From assembly GCA_022376925.1 (NCBI GenBank), contig JAIOJX010000002.1, forward strand, positions 63,078,001 through 63,142,000: a DNA stretch of 64,000 nt, in the 5' to 3' direction. The notes under the pieces were generated by a model, which searched no databases, had not been told where the DNA came from, and was given only the letters and a program-made list of their open reading frames with translations. Below, one piece after another: positions 49,166-60,953 of the stretch (position 1 is the first letter of the stretch; each line of letters starts with the position of its first letter). Both the position numbers and the translations under genes were made by a program. The stretch comes from Tragulus kanchil (lineage: Eukaryota; Chordata; Mammalia; Artiodactyla; Tragulidae).

Positions 49166-49234
49166 AATCTAATGAATCCAGAATTTTGAGGAGATAATCA
49201 GACTTACTCAGAGAAATCCGTTTCTTGAACCTAT

Positions 49235-50109
49235 AAATCTGATCAGCAGATGAACACCAGGCCTTTATGGATTGGCAATATTGTCAGCCATGTTCTCAGA
49301 CCAAATTCCTGGTTTGTTGTTAAATATGCGGCTAAAAATTAGCCATCGTGCCAAGAGCTCAGATACTGGCCTAAAGGAGCTTAGAAATAATGAGTTTTCT
49401 TGATGGGTGATAGTTTAGAAAGTAATCAAGCAATTATGAAATGATCAGTAGTAAAAATACGAATAAAAGAAATTCATATCAGAGAAGCCTATTCTACCAC
49501 AAATGAAATTTGGCCTCTGTTGTTACAACCGAGCAGCTATTTACAGGGATCTGAGTAACCAGACACAGATACAGTGATCGCGAGCATAATGCAGATCTGT
49601 GGTTTTAAAGCTACAGGAGCGGGAGGGGGGCAGTTTGGAAAACAAACAGGTATAAAGATTTCAAGCGATATATAATGTACTTCTCCTTCTGTTTACGAAG
49701 CATGATTTGATTTTACATACCATCCTGGATAGTGACTTTAAAATTATTAAATGAGAACCGTAGCCAGCAATGCATGCAAAATATTCATCCATTGTTGTAA
49801 ACTACAAAAATATTGCTTTTATGCAAAGAGAATGCCATTGTAGAATTTTAAAAGGCATAGAAATAAAAGGCTCAGGATTGGAACGATTTAAACAAACTCA
49901 CTAGAATATAGTAGATGATTAAAATACAATCTATAATTACATTACACTGGTATCAGGTAAGGATAAAAGCCTATAAATACACTGGGGTCAGGGTAAGCAT
50001 AAAAAATGAAACAGTTATTTGAATAATCTGAGATCAAGTTGCAGTAATTAAAAATGAATGCATTATTCAAATGAAGGAATTAGGTTACAACACTCCTCGT
50101 ATGAAAATA
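49235..50109. other. Unique repeat-free DNA; possible conserved noncoding element
   Basis: About 870 bases without a transposon. The part at 49690-49870 holds SOX-like ccattgttg near 49790 and POU-like atgcaaa words at 49776 and 49820. Composition is more complex than the AT-rich surroundings. Function is not shown by this sequence. Confidence 0.35.
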
Positions 50110-50540
50110 TTATTGTGACAGACAGAAATAAGTTGGAAATGATTTTGATTAAAAAGTGGGTAAAGGAATGTAATAACTTTCACGAGGGAAAAATAGACAA
50201 TCAGGGACTATCAAAAAAATTTTTTTTGGCTGAAAGATGAGAGACGAAGAGAGGCTAGCTGTTCAAGTGCTTTTTGATATCTTAAACTTCCAACAGTTAA
50301 GCTTCTGTTGATTTTTATTAAAAGATTTACATTCAAAGGTTCCAGTTTCTTTCCAAAATTTCTCCAAATCCCTTCTCTTTCCTTTTATAAAAACAATGTT
50401 TTTTTGTAGTTCCCAACAATGAAGATATTTTGCATGCATTTCTGGCTACAGGTTTTATTTAGCAATTTTAAAGTCATTATATAGGATGTTATATAAGATC
50501 AAGTTGGTAAACAGAAGAAGTTCTCTCCTCTTTCTCTTTC

Positions 50541-50545
50541 TATGT

Positions 50546-50596
<51 letters not shown>

Positions 50597-50603
50597 CACA
50601 CAC
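50541..50603. repeat. (TA)n microsatellite, long copy
   Basis: An alternating TA tract with ca and tg interruptions, ending in acacacac. Its duplicate at 51740-51780 is about 23 bases shorter and lacks the internal tgta interruption. Confidence 0.9.
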
Positions 50604-51739
50604 ATTTATGTTTATATAAATGGTCTTTTCCTGCAGAAATATACAGAGGCCTGGGGAGAGGGGAGGGCTGTTACTGATTAATATTTCTGATAGGATATTA
50701 CTTTGAGGAAAGGATTACCATTTTGATTTACCATAGAATAAGCATCACTAGTTAAATATGCAATTACATATACCATTTATTGAGGAAAAACCTTAAATGA
50801 GAGAACAAACACACACATCAGTGTCTTCCAGCATAAGGGTGAAATTCTTTTGCATTGTATTCAAGAATTTGTACATTCATCTTCCATTATTATTTGCAGA
50901 AACTGCACAGTTAAATCTATGTGCATTATCAAAAAAATGATCTCCTAGATCTAACACCATCCATACTGCCAGGTCCTGGAAAAGTGGGAACATCTATTCA
51001 AAGCAGAATGGATTTTTAATGATACAGGAAGAAATGTTTCTCAAAAGAAGGGGGTATAAAGTTTTCCTTAGATATTTTTGCAATTACATGAGAAGTTTAG
51101 TTACTGAATTGAGAGAACATTTTAATAACATAATTTATATGAATTATTCCCCAATTTCTACACTTAACTCATTTTTAAAAACTACTGGAAGAACAAGATG
51201 CTATGAATGCCTCTTTATCTCGTTATACCTTATTACTGGTAGACGGAACTCCTAGTACTTCTCCACTGCCAATTTGCTAAAAACATCTGTGTAGATTTTC
51301 TCAATGTATAAATCTTATTGTGACAGACAGAATAATTAAAATTTTGATTAAAAAGTGGGTAAAGGAATGTAATAACTTTCACGAGGGAAAAATAGACAAT
51401 CAGGGACTATCAAAAAAATTTTTTTTGGCTGAAAGATGAGAGACGAAGAGAGGCTAGCTGTTCAAGTGCTTTTTGATATCTTAAACTTCCAACAGTTAAG
51501 CTTCTGTTGATTTTTATTAAAAGATTTACATTCAAAGGTTCCAGTTTCTTTCCAAAATTTCTCCAAATCCCTTCTCTTTCCTTTTATAAAAACAATGTTT
51601 TTTTGTAGTTCCCAACAATGAAGATATTTTGCATGCATTTCTGGCTACAGGTTTTATTTAGCAATTTTAAAGTCATTATATAGGATGTTATATAAGATCA
51701 AGTTGGTAAACAGAAGAAGTTCTCTCCTCTTTCTCTTTC

Positions 51740-51780
51740 TATGTATCATACATATATATATATATATATATACACACACA
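51740..51780. repeat. (TA)n microsatellite, short copy
   Basis: The right-copy version of the tract at 50541-50603. The largest length difference between any paired copies outside the junctions. Confidence 0.9.
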
Positions 51781-52445
51781 TTTATGTTTATATAAATGGT
51801 CTTTTCCTGCAGAAATATACAGAGGCCTGGGGAGAGGGGAGGGCTGTTACTGATTAATATTTCTGATAGGATATTACTTTGAGGAAAGGATTACCATTTT
51901 GATTTACCATAGAATAAGCATCACTAGTTAAATATGCAATTACATATACCATTTATTGAGGAAAAACCTTAAATGAGAGAACAAACACACACATCAGTGT
52001 CTTCCAGCATAAGGGTGAAATTCTTTTGCATTGTATTCAAGAATTTGTACATTCATCTTCCATTATTATTTGCAGAAACTGCACAGTTAAATCTATGTGC
52101 ATTATCAAAAAAATGATCTCCTAGATCTAACACCATCCATACTGCCAGGTCCTGGAAAAGTGGGAACATCTATTCAAAGCAGAATGGATTTTTAATGATA
52201 CAGGAAGAAATGTTTCTCAAAAGAAGGGGGTATAAAGTTTTCCTTAGATATTTTTGCAATTACATGAGAAGTTTAGTTACTGAATTGAGAGAACATTTTA
52301 ATAACATAATTTATATGAATTATTCCCCAATTTCTACACTTAACTCATTTTTAAAAACTACTGGAAGAACAAGATGCTATGAATGCCTCTTTATCTCGTT
52401 ATACCTTATTACTGGTAGACGGAACTCCTAGTACTTCTCCACTGC

Positions 52446-53186
52446 TTTTAACCTGGGAAATGTATAAATATGACTAAAACCACAGAAGCATCTGTGATTC
52501 AGTATTCCTTTTCCTCATGTAACGTATCATTAGTCCCTTAGAAGATGCAGAATTTGAAAGACTGATGTTTTATGTCCACACCGCACATGTAAATTACACC
52601 CTTGTTATCAGTGCTCCCTCCTAAAGGGATAAGGGTTCTTTGTTGAAGTTGACAATTATGAGAGTTGTTCTATGTTTGTTAAACTGATGACTTAAGTATG
52701 TTCTCCTTAACTAGCTGAAGAGCTGCGTAAGAGAGAGCTCTAGAGCGAGCCAGCTCAGGATCTGGTCCCATAATTTAGAATTTCTGTAAGTGTGAATCAT
52801 TCAACTCTTTTGACCTCCATCTCAATGAGCATAGTGACATTACTAACCTCAGTAAGATACCTGGAGGAAAAAAAGTGAGATGTCATAATACCCAGTAAGG
52901 GTTTAACAGCTACTAACTGAGTGACTAAATAACAGCAATGCATAAAGGCATGAGCTACATGTTAATCCAGCAGCAGTTCTCTCCTGGAAGACAAGTTACT
53001 CTCATGGCTGTATGACCTCTAAAATGCCACCTTAACTCCTTGGCGCTCTGTTCTCTTCATCTCTAACAGAAGATCTAGAAGCCCTCCATGTTTCCTAAAA
53101 GACATAAATGTTTACAATCTTAGGAGCAACATTCAATGGAGTAAGACCAATATATGCCAGATCTGTCTTATTTAATATCTTGTATT
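52446..53186. other. Unique intergenic DNA
   Basis: About 740 bases of single-copy sequence; nothing recognised. Confidence 0.45.
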
Positions 53187-53355
53187 GGAAAGTAAAAGAG
53201 TTAGTCACTCAGTTGTGTCTGACTCTTTGCAGCCCCAGGGACTGTAGCCTCTGTCCATGGAACTCTCCAGGCAAGAAAACTGGAGTATGTGTCCATTTCC
53301 TTCTCCAGAGGATCTTCCCTACCCAGGGATCAAACCCAGGTTTCTTTCTCTAAGG
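53187..53355 (-). mobile_element. Bov-A2 SINE, antisense, truncated
   Basis: Reverse complement of Bov-A2: gttagtcactcagttgtgtc, gcaagaaaactggagtatg, cccagggatcaaacccagg. It stops before the usual tttaccactgagccacc head, so the element's 5' end is missing. Confidence 0.87.
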
Positions 53356-55275
53356 ATAGCTTGTCATTTCTTGGGCTATGCATGTTTTCAGTGGATTTTT
53401 ATATTGTTTTACTTTACAGCCTCTGAGAAACCCATTTACCCACAAAGGAAACATGGTTATTAATGAAGCACATACTACTTTGTTTAAAAAGAAAAAAAAA
53501 AAAGTAGGCCCGTTGCCTTCCTGCTGAGCTAGGTTTAGCTACTCTTGCCTGCAACTCAAGATAAAAATCAGGGTCTATCAAGAGTTTGTTTCAGCCACCT
53601 TTTTCCTTTGATTCACTCTCTCATCACCACCCACCAGGTCCCTTCTTGGCTTCACTGACCACTTCTTGGCCTGAGTGGAACTTCCCACTGTGGAATACTT
53701 CAGAGATTCAGATAAATGTTCTTCTCTAGAGTAATAATTCTGTCTTTTTCTTCTCTCTTTGTCTTCCCTCTCCTCTCCTCTTTCTTTGGGAGGTCGGAGG
53801 GTGGGGAAGTGGGCAGGAATCCATGTGTCTGACTCTATTATCATTTTCCTTATGTCAGGACTTTGTTGGTTCTCAAAGACTAAAATCCAAAAATGAGTCT
53901 TGATTTTGAGCTCTTATTTTTATACTGTATCTCCTTTGCCTGTCTTTCCCTCTTATCACTGCGTAAAAAACATTACCAAAATTTGTCCTTAGCCTGACCC
54001 TACCTCTGTTGAAATCCTTTTAAAGCCTTAATTATATCCTGTCTTAACGTTTTCAGTTCCTTCTTTAGCAATCTTCCACTCCCTAAAATTTTGGCTCTAC
54101 TGAATACTTCAGCTAGATCATTCCGATGGACCCTTTCAGTACAGGAAAAAAAGTGATAACTTTGACAATTTATCTCCTTCTTTTACTTTCATCTTAACAG
54201 AGATATAAAGAAAGATAACTTAATCTGCTGTACCTTCCTTACTTACATTAAGAAAAATGTATTGAGTAAAATGGTTGCTTCCCTTTTTTTCCCTCCCAAA
54301 ATCCCACCTTCATTTTCTGTTTATATTTTAATTTTTATCAGGTAGAATAGATAGAATAACTACCCTTAATGTATTAACTTTAGAGCTTAAAGAGTGGTTC
54401 GTGAAAATATTGGGAAGAAATACCTCAGGGATTTGCAGAATTCTAACATATTTCCTTCCATCATCTTCTGGGTACTAGGAGCAGGGCTTCTTTCCCAAGT
54501 GCCCTATGGCAGTCTCCTTATGCTATTGACTTTGCAACACAGTTCTCTGTAGGACGGCCAGAGGGATGAGCCATGCAGATAATGCACTGCTGTACCACCC
54601 CAGCAGGAGTTCTTCAAACCAACAAATGCTTACAAAAACCAACAGGAGGGGAAAAAAAATATTAAGTATTGATCTCAAAGAAGGTAGTTGAACACAAATC
54701 AGAACGCTTTGACTTTCTGTTCACAAATTTATGACCAACTCCTATGAAAATAACAGATCATATCCAAGAATCTCTGTTCTTGTGAGTGGAAATGAGATCA
54801 CACACTAGATGTTTAAGAAATGTTAAACAATAAGCTGGGTTTCAGTTAGGCTTTTCAATTCACATCTAGACCACAGAGAATATTTTATTGCCTAAAGTTA
54901 ACCTAAGTTAACTTTTCCAGTCTCCTGTATAATGTCTGAATGATATCTTGGCTACTCTAAACCATTTAACCCAAGGCCATTTAGAAATAGAAGACCAGAT
55001 GCAATAGTTAAGCAATCGAAAGAACATTTTTAAAGAGAAACCCACTCAGATGATAAGGAAGGTGTGACTCAGAGACATGGGTTAGCTATGGTGAATTTAA
55101 GCACATACCATTCAGCTCAGAAAGTCATAAAGCAAAGCCCATCTCCATACTTTTCATCTTGGAACCCATTTTTCAGATCAATCTTGGACTGTCTCCTTTG
55201 CTCATTCCTGGGCTTAGGTTAAAGAAAATGATTGAGAGTGAAATGTATTTTTCACCTAGGCATTGGTGGGGGTTG
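53356..55275. other. Unique intergenic DNA
   Basis: About 1.9 kb with an A-run at 53488-53503 and a C/T-rich tract at 53743-53785. I see no recognisable gene or ruminant transposon. The 88-codon minus-strand frame at 53578-53844 is low-complexity (E/R/K-rich) because it reads the C/T tract in reverse. Confidence 0.45.
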
Positions 55276-55502
55276 GGGTGTGTTTGGTCTGTCCACTGTG
55301 TCCTACTCTTTGCGATGCTATGGACATTGCCCACCAGGCTCTTCTGTGCATGGAATTTTCCAGGCAAAAATTCTGGAGCGGGTTGCCATTTCCTACTCCA
55401 AAGAGTCTTCCCCACCAAGGGATCAAAGCCACATGTCTTAAAGATTGGTGTCTCCTGCATTGACAGGCAGATTTGTCACTATTGTGCCACCTGGGAAGCC
55501 CA
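55276..55502 (-). mobile_element. Bov-A2 SINE, antisense, diverged
   Basis: Reverse complement of Bov-A2: tcctactctttgcgatgcta, caaaaattctggagcgggtt, ccaagggatcaaagccac, ctgcattgacaggcagattt and ccacctgggaagccc. Confidence 0.9.
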
Positions 55503-56457
55503 GATGTGGATAAACAAAGAGATACATTGATGCAACAGCTTTGATGTCATCTAAGTTCATTTTTCTGATGAACTCCTTGATGAACTGCACTCTTGAGCAT
55601 GATACTCTGCCACTCTTCCCTGCACTCAACCACACCCTGATGTCAGTGCCCAATATACGGTGCTATACTGAGGATGGCTTCACAAAAGGGGCCCTCCCAC
55701 TGACTCCGCCTCATTCTCTTTACTTGAGATTCATACCTAAAGATGACCAATGAAATGTGATATGACACATGATTGTAAAATCCTGTCACAACAAAGTCCA
55801 ACTAAAAAGAATCAGAGAAACACTGAGAATCAGGACCTTTTTCTTCTTTATTCTTAAGGGCAGTGACAACAGTACATTTTTATATAGCCAGATGACACTA
55901 GTCTGTGGATATTTGCACCAATTTGGGGACAAAGACAATGTATTTTATTATTAACTTTACAGAAAACAATTGATAACACTCTTGAACATAGCACTGACCC
56001 TATTGCGCAAATTAATGCACAGTAAAATTTATCATTCCAAGCTGCACAATGAAAATGGAACAGAAGGCCATGCAGTCTTAGAAAAATCATTTGGCTCTGG
56101 TTTTATCATCACACGAGCAAAAATTTGAGATTTTGCAGTTCATTCCCCTAAGATCACCCACTCATCTGCAACAGCCTTGGCAGGAGGCCACCCTGCCTTC
56201 CACGCTGCCCTTCCTAACTCAACTGTCAAGGCCCGACCTTGAAAGATGGATTTTCAAAGCCCCGGGCAGAACCACAACTCCCTTTCTGTTTGTGGAACTG
56301 CAGTGATGGGTAGCCCCTGTAATTTCTTCCTTTGAAATTATTCAGTGTGCTGTCATGTTGACTGAGCACTTGTTTTTAGTTTCTTCATTTTACTAAAGCT
56401 AATAGAATTTATAAGAAATGCTGAATGTTCTTCGATGGCAGTAAGATTATATGGGAG
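55503..56457. other. Unique repeat-poor DNA
   Basis: About 950 bases. The part at 56120-56400 is GC-richer and more complex than its surroundings and contains a half-conserved MAF-type site (tgttgactgagca). Nothing coding recognised. Confidence 0.4.
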
Positions 56458-56686
56458 CTTGTTGTCATTGTTGTTGTTTAGTCTTTAAGTCATGTGCAAC
56501 TCTTGGCAACCCCATGGGCTATAGCCTACCAGGCTTTGCTGTCCATGGGATTTCTCAGGCAAGAAGACTGGAGTGGGTTGCTGTGGGATATTCCTTCTCT
56601 GAGGGATATTCCCAACCCAGGGATCAAACCCAAATCTCCTGGGTTGCAGGTGGGTTCTTTACCACTGAGCCATCCAAGAGGCCCCT
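56458..56686 (-). mobile_element. Bov-A2 SINE, antisense
   Basis: Reverse complement of Bov-A2: gttgtttagtctttaagtc, gcaagaagactggagtgggt, cccaacccagggatcaaacc and ttctttaccactgagccatc. Has a short internal insertion (tgtgggatattc) relative to the family. Confidence 0.9.
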
Positions 56687-56934
56687 TATAGGATAGCTAG
56701 ATTGTACAGATTCTAAAAATACATGCTTTAAGCAGGTCTTACAAATGATGGTGGGATGGAACATGATGTTAGGGAAAACGTCATTGAGTAGGAAAACCCA
56801 CTCTCCATTCAGTTTAATGAGATTCTAACATCTAGAAATTCAACAGTTAAAACCTTTAGAGTTTAAGCCTCATTGTTAAGCAGCTCTGCAAGTGGGACTC
56901 TGATCTAGAACTTCTACTCAAGGACAAGAGGGAG

Positions 56935-57066
56935 GTTCCAGAGGGAGGGTACATGTGTATGCCTATGGCTGATTCATGTTGATGTTTGGCAACAAAATTC
57001 TGTAAAGCGATTGTCTTTCAATTAAAAAAGTCAATAATTGCAAATAAATTAATTCTAAAAAAAAAA
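56935..57066 (+). mobile_element. L1 3' tail fragment
   Basis: gtgtatgcctatggctgatt, catgttgatgtttggcaaca and ctgtaaagcgattgtctttc followed by an A-rich tail. A very short 5'-truncated L1 insertion. Duplicated at 58040-58171. Confidence 0.85.
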
Positions 57067-57428
57067 GAATGACAAGGATTGAGAATGTTGTGTAAACATG
57101 GGTACTGTTGCCATGTGCAAGGTCAAGTTAAAATCAAGTGAAGAAAAGTATTCAGTGACAGAATGATATCAAGATGCAGGAGAAGATGAGTGTAGAAGGA
57201 ACTTATGAGGACACTCAGATAAAATTCCTTGGGCTTTTTGTCACTAGAGGAAACAAAATACTGTTAGTTAGTACTGCTAGTAATGGTGAGTGGAAAATAA
57301 CTTAAGAATTAAAGTTCAGGGCAAAATTTTCTCCCAGTGGGAAGAGGAGAAGGCAGGCAAGAGGAAAGGAAAAGAAAAACAGAAGGTCATCATTTCAGAC
57401 AGACATTCTACAAGGTTATTTAGTTTTA

Positions 57429-57566
57429 CAGGACTTCCCAGGTGGTACTTCTCCCCTGGAGATGGAAATGACAACCTATCCAGTGTTCTTGCCTGAAAAT
57501 TTTCATGGACAGAGGAGCCTAACAGACAGCAGTTCATGGGATTGCAGAGTTGGACACACTTAGCTT
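57429..57566 (+). mobile_element. Bov-A2 SINE with internal deletion
   Basis: Starts ggacttcccaggtggt and jumps straight to ctcccctggagatggaaatg, so about 80 bases of the tRNA-like region with the B box are absent. It then continues agtgttcttgcctg, catggacagaggagcc and gagttggacacac. Without the B box it could not be transcribed by RNA polymerase III. Confidence 0.85.
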
Positions 57567-58039
57567 GCACGCAATTTAGTTGTACGCATATTATCACCTT
57601 TATCATTCAAAGAATTTTTTTCTTTCTTAGAACAAATACATAATTGTCCATTAAATTCAGAACAATACATGTGTCTCAGTAATCATCAAATATCTATTCA
57701 AAGAGTTTTATTATAGGAGGACTTTAAACCACCTATGACTGCAGATTATAACCCATTCAAAATAAACCTTTCACATAGTTTGTTTAAGAAAGTGAGGTGC
57801 TGAGAAGACTTGGTAATAACAGTTGTCTTCTTTTAAGCAGGTCTTACAAATGATGGTGGGATGGAACATGATGTTAGGGAAAACGTCATTGAGTAGGAAA
57901 ACCCACTCTCCATTCAGTTTAATGAGATTCTAACATCTAGAAATTCAACAGTTAAAACCTTTAGAGTTTAAGCCTCATTGTTAAGCAGCTCTGCAAGTGG
58001 GACTCTGATCTAGAACTTCTACTCAAGGACAAGAGGGAG

Positions 58040-58171
58040 GTTCCAGAGGGAGGGTACATGTGTATGCCTATGGCTGATTCATGTTGATGTTTGGCAACAA
58101 AATTCTGTAAAGCGATTGTCTTTCAATAAAAAAATTCAAGAGTTGCAAATAAATTAATTTTAAAAAAAAAA
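58040..58171 (+). mobile_element. L1 3' tail fragment, duplicate of 56935
   Basis: The right-copy version within duplication 16, with slight differences in the A-rich tail. Confidence 0.84.
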
Positions 58172-58533
58172 GAATGACAAGGATTGAGAATGTTGTGTAA
58201 ACATGGGTACTGTTGCCATGTGCAAGGTCAAGTTAAAATCAAGTGAAGAAAAGTATTCAGTGACAGAATGATATCAAGATGCAGGAGAAGATGAGTGTAG
58301 AAGGAACTTATGAGGACACTCAGATAAAATTCCTTGGGCTTTTTGTCACTAGAGGAAACAAAATACTGTTAGTTAGTACTGCTAGTAATGGTGAGTGGAA
58401 AATAACTTAAGAATTAAAGTTCAGGGCAAAATTTTCTCCCAGTGGGAAGAGGAGAAGGCAGGCAAGAGGAAAGGAAAAGAAAAACAGAAGGTCATCATTT
58501 CAGACAGACATTCTACAAGGTTATTTAGTTTTA

Positions 58534-58671
58534 CAGGACTTCCCAGGTGGTACTTCTCCCCTGGAGATGGAAATGACAACCTACTCCAGTGTTCTTGCCT
58601 GAAAATTTTCATGGACAGAGGAGCCTAACAGACAGCAGTTCATGGGATTGCAGAGTTGGACACACTTAGCT
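58534..58671 (+). mobile_element. Bov-A2 with internal deletion, duplicate of 57429
   Basis: The right-copy version in duplication 16. The internal deletion is the same in both copies, so it belongs to the genome and is not a junction error. Confidence 0.84.
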
Positions 58672-58698
58672 TGCACGCAATTTAGTTGTACGCATATT

Positions 58699-60953
58699 AT
58701 CACCTTTATCATTCAAAGAATTTTTTTCTTTCTTAGAACAAATACATAATTGTCCATTAAATTCAGAACAATACATGTGTCTCAGTAATCATCAAATATC
58801 TATTCAAAGAGTTTTATTATAGGAGGACTTTAAACCACCTATGACTGCAGATTATAACCCATTCAAAAATAAACCTTTCACATAGTTTGTTTAAGAAAGT
58901 GAGGTGCTGAGAAGACTTGGTAATAACAGTTGTCTTCTTTTAAGCAGAAAATTCGTTTGATGAGTTCACATTATACTTATATTTCAGGAACACAGGTTCT
59001 TTTTCTGTTTCATTAGGGAAGCTTCCAACTTTATGCTTGGTTATCTTGACACAAGTTCATGAGTTGAATTCAGTGCCATTTAGATGAACTTCAGACAGTC
59101 TATAAGTTATCAGAGTTGTTTAATCAATTAACAGAAATCTTCGGGGATTATAAAGCTTGGTGTAGCAACTTCAAATTTAGGATAAAATAGAATTAAATAA
59201 ATAAAACCTGTCTTTTCTTTGGCTGGGGCTCTTAGAATGCACTGAGTGCCATCTGCTGGTGGAACTGTTTTCTTACCAAAGCTGAATGCAAATGGAGACC
59301 AGGTACACATACATTAAAATAGATTTCTGAAGAAAATCAAAGTGATCCCCATGCACTGTAAATAACCCTCATTTCACACGGAAAGCATTCTATTATAATC
59401 CTTTATATAATAACCCAAAAGTGTGCCTAAGGATGGAGATCCAGTAGCACTTCAAATAAGAAATAAGCTGAATTTCTGTATTTTAGAAGAGACTACTATG
59501 AATATTTTAGACCCAGAAGTAATAACTACTAAGGTTTTATGGTTTCACTTAAATCATGATGTGAACATGTCCTTCTGGTGCAAAATATCAAGAAAATTTT
59601 ATAACAAATCGAACAGTATAGCACCATTTCTTTGTGTGTTTTGATGCAGTTAGTGAACATAAAAACTTAATCTTAGTCATCTTTAACATTGTTATGAGTT
59701 AAATTTCTTATAGTGTTTTTGTAAGACATTATAAGTTAACTTAAATACACTAACTCTTACTCTATATCTTCATTAAATTTTTTTTAATCTATGTTTAGAG
59801 AATCTCAGTATCATTCAAGATTTTCTTTCTTAGAAACAAATCACCTTTATCATTCAAAGAATTTTTTTCTTTCTTAGAACAAATACATAATTGTCCATTA
59901 AATTCAGAACAATACATGTGTCTCAGTAATCATCAAATATCTATTCAAAGAGTTTTATTATAGGAGGACTTTAAACCACCTATGACTGCAGATTATAACC
60001 CATTCAAAAATAAACCTTTCACATAGTTTGTTTAAGAAAGTGAGGTGCTGAGAAGACTTGGTAATAACAGTTGTCTTCTTTTAAGCAGAAAATTCGTTTG
60101 ATGAGTTCACATTATACTTATATTTCAGGAACACAGGTTCTTTTTCTGTTTCATTAGGGAAGCTTCCAACTTTATGCTTGGTTATCTTGACACAAGTTCA
60201 TGAGTTGAATTCAGTGCCATTTAGATGAACTTCAGACAGTCTATAAGTTATCAGAGTTGTTTAATCAATTAACAGAAATCTTCGGGGATTATAAAGCTTG
60301 GTGTAGCAACTTCAAATTTAGGATAAAATAGAATTAAATAAATAAAACCTGTCTTTTCTTTGGCTGGGGCTCTTAGAATGCACTGAGTGCCATCTGCTGG
60401 TGGAACTGTTTTCTTACCAAAGCTGAATGCAAATGGAGACCAGGTACACATACATTAAAATAGATTTCTGAAGAAAATCAAAGTGATCCCCATGCACTGT
60501 AAATAACCCTCATTTCACACGGAAAGCATTCTATTATAATCCTTTATATAATAACCCAAAAGTGTGCCTAAGGATGGAGATCCAGTAGCACTTCAAATAA
60601 GAAATAAGCTGAATTTCTGTATTTTAGAAGAGACTACTATGAATATTTTAGACCCAGAAGTAATAACTACTAAGGTTTTATGGTTTCACTTAAATCATGA
60701 TGTGAACATGTCCTTCTGGTGCAAAATATCAAGAAAATTTTATAACAAATCGAACAGTATAGCACCATTTCTTTGTGTGTTTTGATGCAGTTAGTGAACA
60801 TAAAAACTTAATCTTAGTCATCTTTAACATTGTTATGAGTTAAATTTCTTATAGTGTTTTTGTAAGACATTATAAGTTAACTTAAATACACTAACTCTTA
60901 CTCTATATCTTCATTAAATTTTTTTTAATCTATGTTTAGAGAATCTCAGTATC
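58699..60953. repeat. Direct duplication 17 (copies 58699-59839 and 59840-60953)
   Basis: Period 1141. The interior is identical. The left copy follows the right up to ctcagtatc and then has 27 bases (about 59813-59839) that look like an error-filled extra copy of the attcaaagaa...ttcttagaacaa stretch found 11-45 bases after the unit start. Bases 58699-58936 also occur from 57594, giving a third copy of that segment. Confidence 0.95.

Larger units (their letters stand above)
47066..49234. repeat. Direct duplication 14 (copies 47066-48150 and 48151-49234)
   Basis: Period 1085. It overlaps the right end of duplication 13, so about 315 bases occur three times (from 46078, 47066 and 48151). Differences are few: agaaacgatt against agaaaagatt near 47480, and tttctttgaaacct against tttcttgaacct at the left copy tail. 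Confidence 0.95.
50110..52445. repeat. Direct duplication 15 (copies 50110-51314 and 51315-52445)
   Basis: Period 1205 at the start, 1199 after a small deletion in the first 30 bases of the right copy, and 1176 after the TA microsatellite, which is shorter in the right copy. The left copy ends in about 45 bases (51269-51314) that do not align cleanly with the right copy beyond acttctccactg. Confidence 0.95.
56727..58945. repeat. Direct duplication 16 (copies 56727-57831 and 57832-58945)
   Basis: Period 1105. The join lies within the shared word tttaagcag. Differences: caattaaaaaagtcaataat against caataaaaaaattcaagagt in the L1 tail, acctatccag against acctactccag, and one A-run. Each copy holds an L1 tail and a deleted Bov-A2. 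Confidence 0.95.

Noticed and set aside
56355..56375. MAF-type recognition site (tgttgactgagca)
   Set aside because: It departs from the symmetrical site at two positions, and one short motif in 64 kb is expected by chance.
1..60953. The 1.1 kb duplications as a novel repeat family, satellite or segmental amplification system
   Set aside because: Units share no sequence with each other, have no common ends or target-site duplications, and show one-sided error at the joins; an assembly cause is simpler.
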